Positions 63,529-64,000 of a DNA stretch of 64,000 bases are shown one piece after another. Below the pieces are notes generated by a model. That model saw only the letters and a list, made by a program, of their open reading frames with translations, was not told the origin of the DNA and ran no database searches. Source of the DNA: Fortiea contorta PCC 7126 (lineage in GTDB: Bacteria; Cyanobacteriota; Cyanobacteriia; Cyanobacteriales; Nostocaceae); contig NZ_KB235930.1 of the NCBI RefSeq assembly GCF_000332295.1, forward strand, positions 3,623,895 through 3,687,894, given 5' to 3'. Positions within the stretch are counted from its first letter, which is position 1. Each line of letters begins with the position of its first letter. The position numbers and the translations under genes are program-made.

Positions 63529-64000
63529 TTACTCGTTGGCGATTTCTTTGATAGCTTGCAGCAGGCGGTTAATTTCTTCTACTGTGTTGTAGTGTACTAG
63601 CCCAATCCGCACTAAACCGCCCTTGGCTTCTACTCCTAATTTCTCAGTCAGAGCGATCGCATAAAAATGACCATGCCAAGCAAATATACCGCGATCGCTT
63701 AATTTTTGGGCGATACTGGCTGGGGTTTGTTCCCCTAGGCGAAATGCTACTGTTGGTGTCCGCCATGCAAAGTGTTCGGGGTCAATCATGCCATATATTT
63801 TTAAACCGGGAATTTCTAACAATCCCGCAATCAGTTTTTCGCTGAGTTCTTGTTCATATACTTGAATCGCAGACATTGCTGCTAATAAAGCCGCTCGGCG
63901 ATGAGGATAAGCGGTGGAGGTTAAGTGTGTGGGTGTTTCTGGCGATGCGGGGATGCGGGGACAGCGGAAGGTTTCCCATTGTTCTGTGTGAGTTTCTAAA
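63529..64000 (-). CDS. Cysteine desulfurase-like protein, C-terminal part (edge-truncated)
   Basis: The frame is open to the window edge, so only the last 157 codons are visible. The sequence (THLTSTAYPHRRAALLAAMS, then GIFAWHGHFYAIAL and GGLVRIGLVHYNTVEEINRL) fits the C-terminal domain of aminotransferase class V, cysteine-desulfurase-like group; the PLP lysine lies outside. An internal ATG at 63876 exists, but homologous sequence continues upstream of it, so it is not the start. Members may release sulfur or selenium from cysteine derivatives, but this subgroup is often uncharacterised. Confidence 0.8.
   Translation of the reverse strand, partial: LETHTEQWETFRCPRIPASPETPTHLTSTAYPHRRAALLAAMSAIQVYEQELSEKLIAGLLEIPGLKIYGMIDPEHFAWRTPTVAFRLGEQTPASIAQKLSDRGIFAWHGHFYAIALTEKLGVEAKGGLVRIGLVHYNTVEEINRLLQAIKEIANE

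Overview
The window comes from a cyanobacterium, most likely a filamentous, Nostoc-like member of the Nostocales. Evidence: the palindrome GCGATCGC (HIP1) recurs throughout; there are photosynthesis genes (acsF, a Psb28 family protein), a Tic20 family protein, cyanobacterial hypothetical families (DUF2996, a TIGR04376-like protein), a ClpR/ClpP pair, and intergenic short tandem repeats of the kind common in Nostocales. No tRNA, rRNA or CRISPR array was seen. Genus-level assignment is inference.

Layout. 1-5.5 kb: signalling genes (edge-truncated REC-GAF regulator, NarL-type regulator, coupled FIST sensor and histidine kinase) with a WecG/TagA glycosyltransferase between them. 5.9-15.2 kb: methyltransferase-like protein, histidine phosphatase, FtsE-type ATPase, two unknowns, a degenerate alpha/beta hydrolase, a large-subunit haem catalase and DprA. 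15.4-32.2 kb: fused aminodeoxychorismate synthase, Psb28, a membrane-anchored serine hydrolase, a SPOUT methyltransferase, a quinone-oxidoreductase-like enzyme, a pentapeptide-repeat protein, Tic20, FAH family protein, ribosomal protein S6, a STAS protein, DedA, ArgG, an orphan HicB and an M15 peptidase. 32.4-42 kb: MnmG, a GspC/PilP-like membrane protein, a long non-coding stretch with a MITE-like element and a possible structured RNA, AcsF, a DUF2996 protein, threonine aldolase, a MoaD/ThiS-like protein and threonine synthase with a readable promoter.

42.9-57.3 kb is the most distinctive part: six consecutive plus-strand genes encoding only predicted exported proteins. They comprise DUF11/DUF7933-like repeat proteins, an SdrD-B-like protein, a 1208-residue predicted outer-membrane barrel with an Ig-like front part, and a right-handed beta-helix protein. 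Two junctions overlap (4 and 11 nt), and several proteins share N-terminal or C-terminal motifs. I read it as a cell-surface assembly locus of unknown role.

57.3-64 kb: MoaD, a J-domain protein, ClpP3-like and ClpR subunits, a tandem pair of von Willebrand A proteins and the end of a cysteine-desulfurase-like gene. These are interspersed with a repeat family: 21-bp tandem units bracketed by G-rich and C-rich arms, present as two inverted copies plus degenerate ones. Two further elements at 8.3 and 36.6 kb share identical ends but unrelated interiors, and one has a perfect 10-bp flanking duplication. Many start codons were set at the ribosome-binding site or family-typical start rather than at the longest possible open frame; each entry says so.
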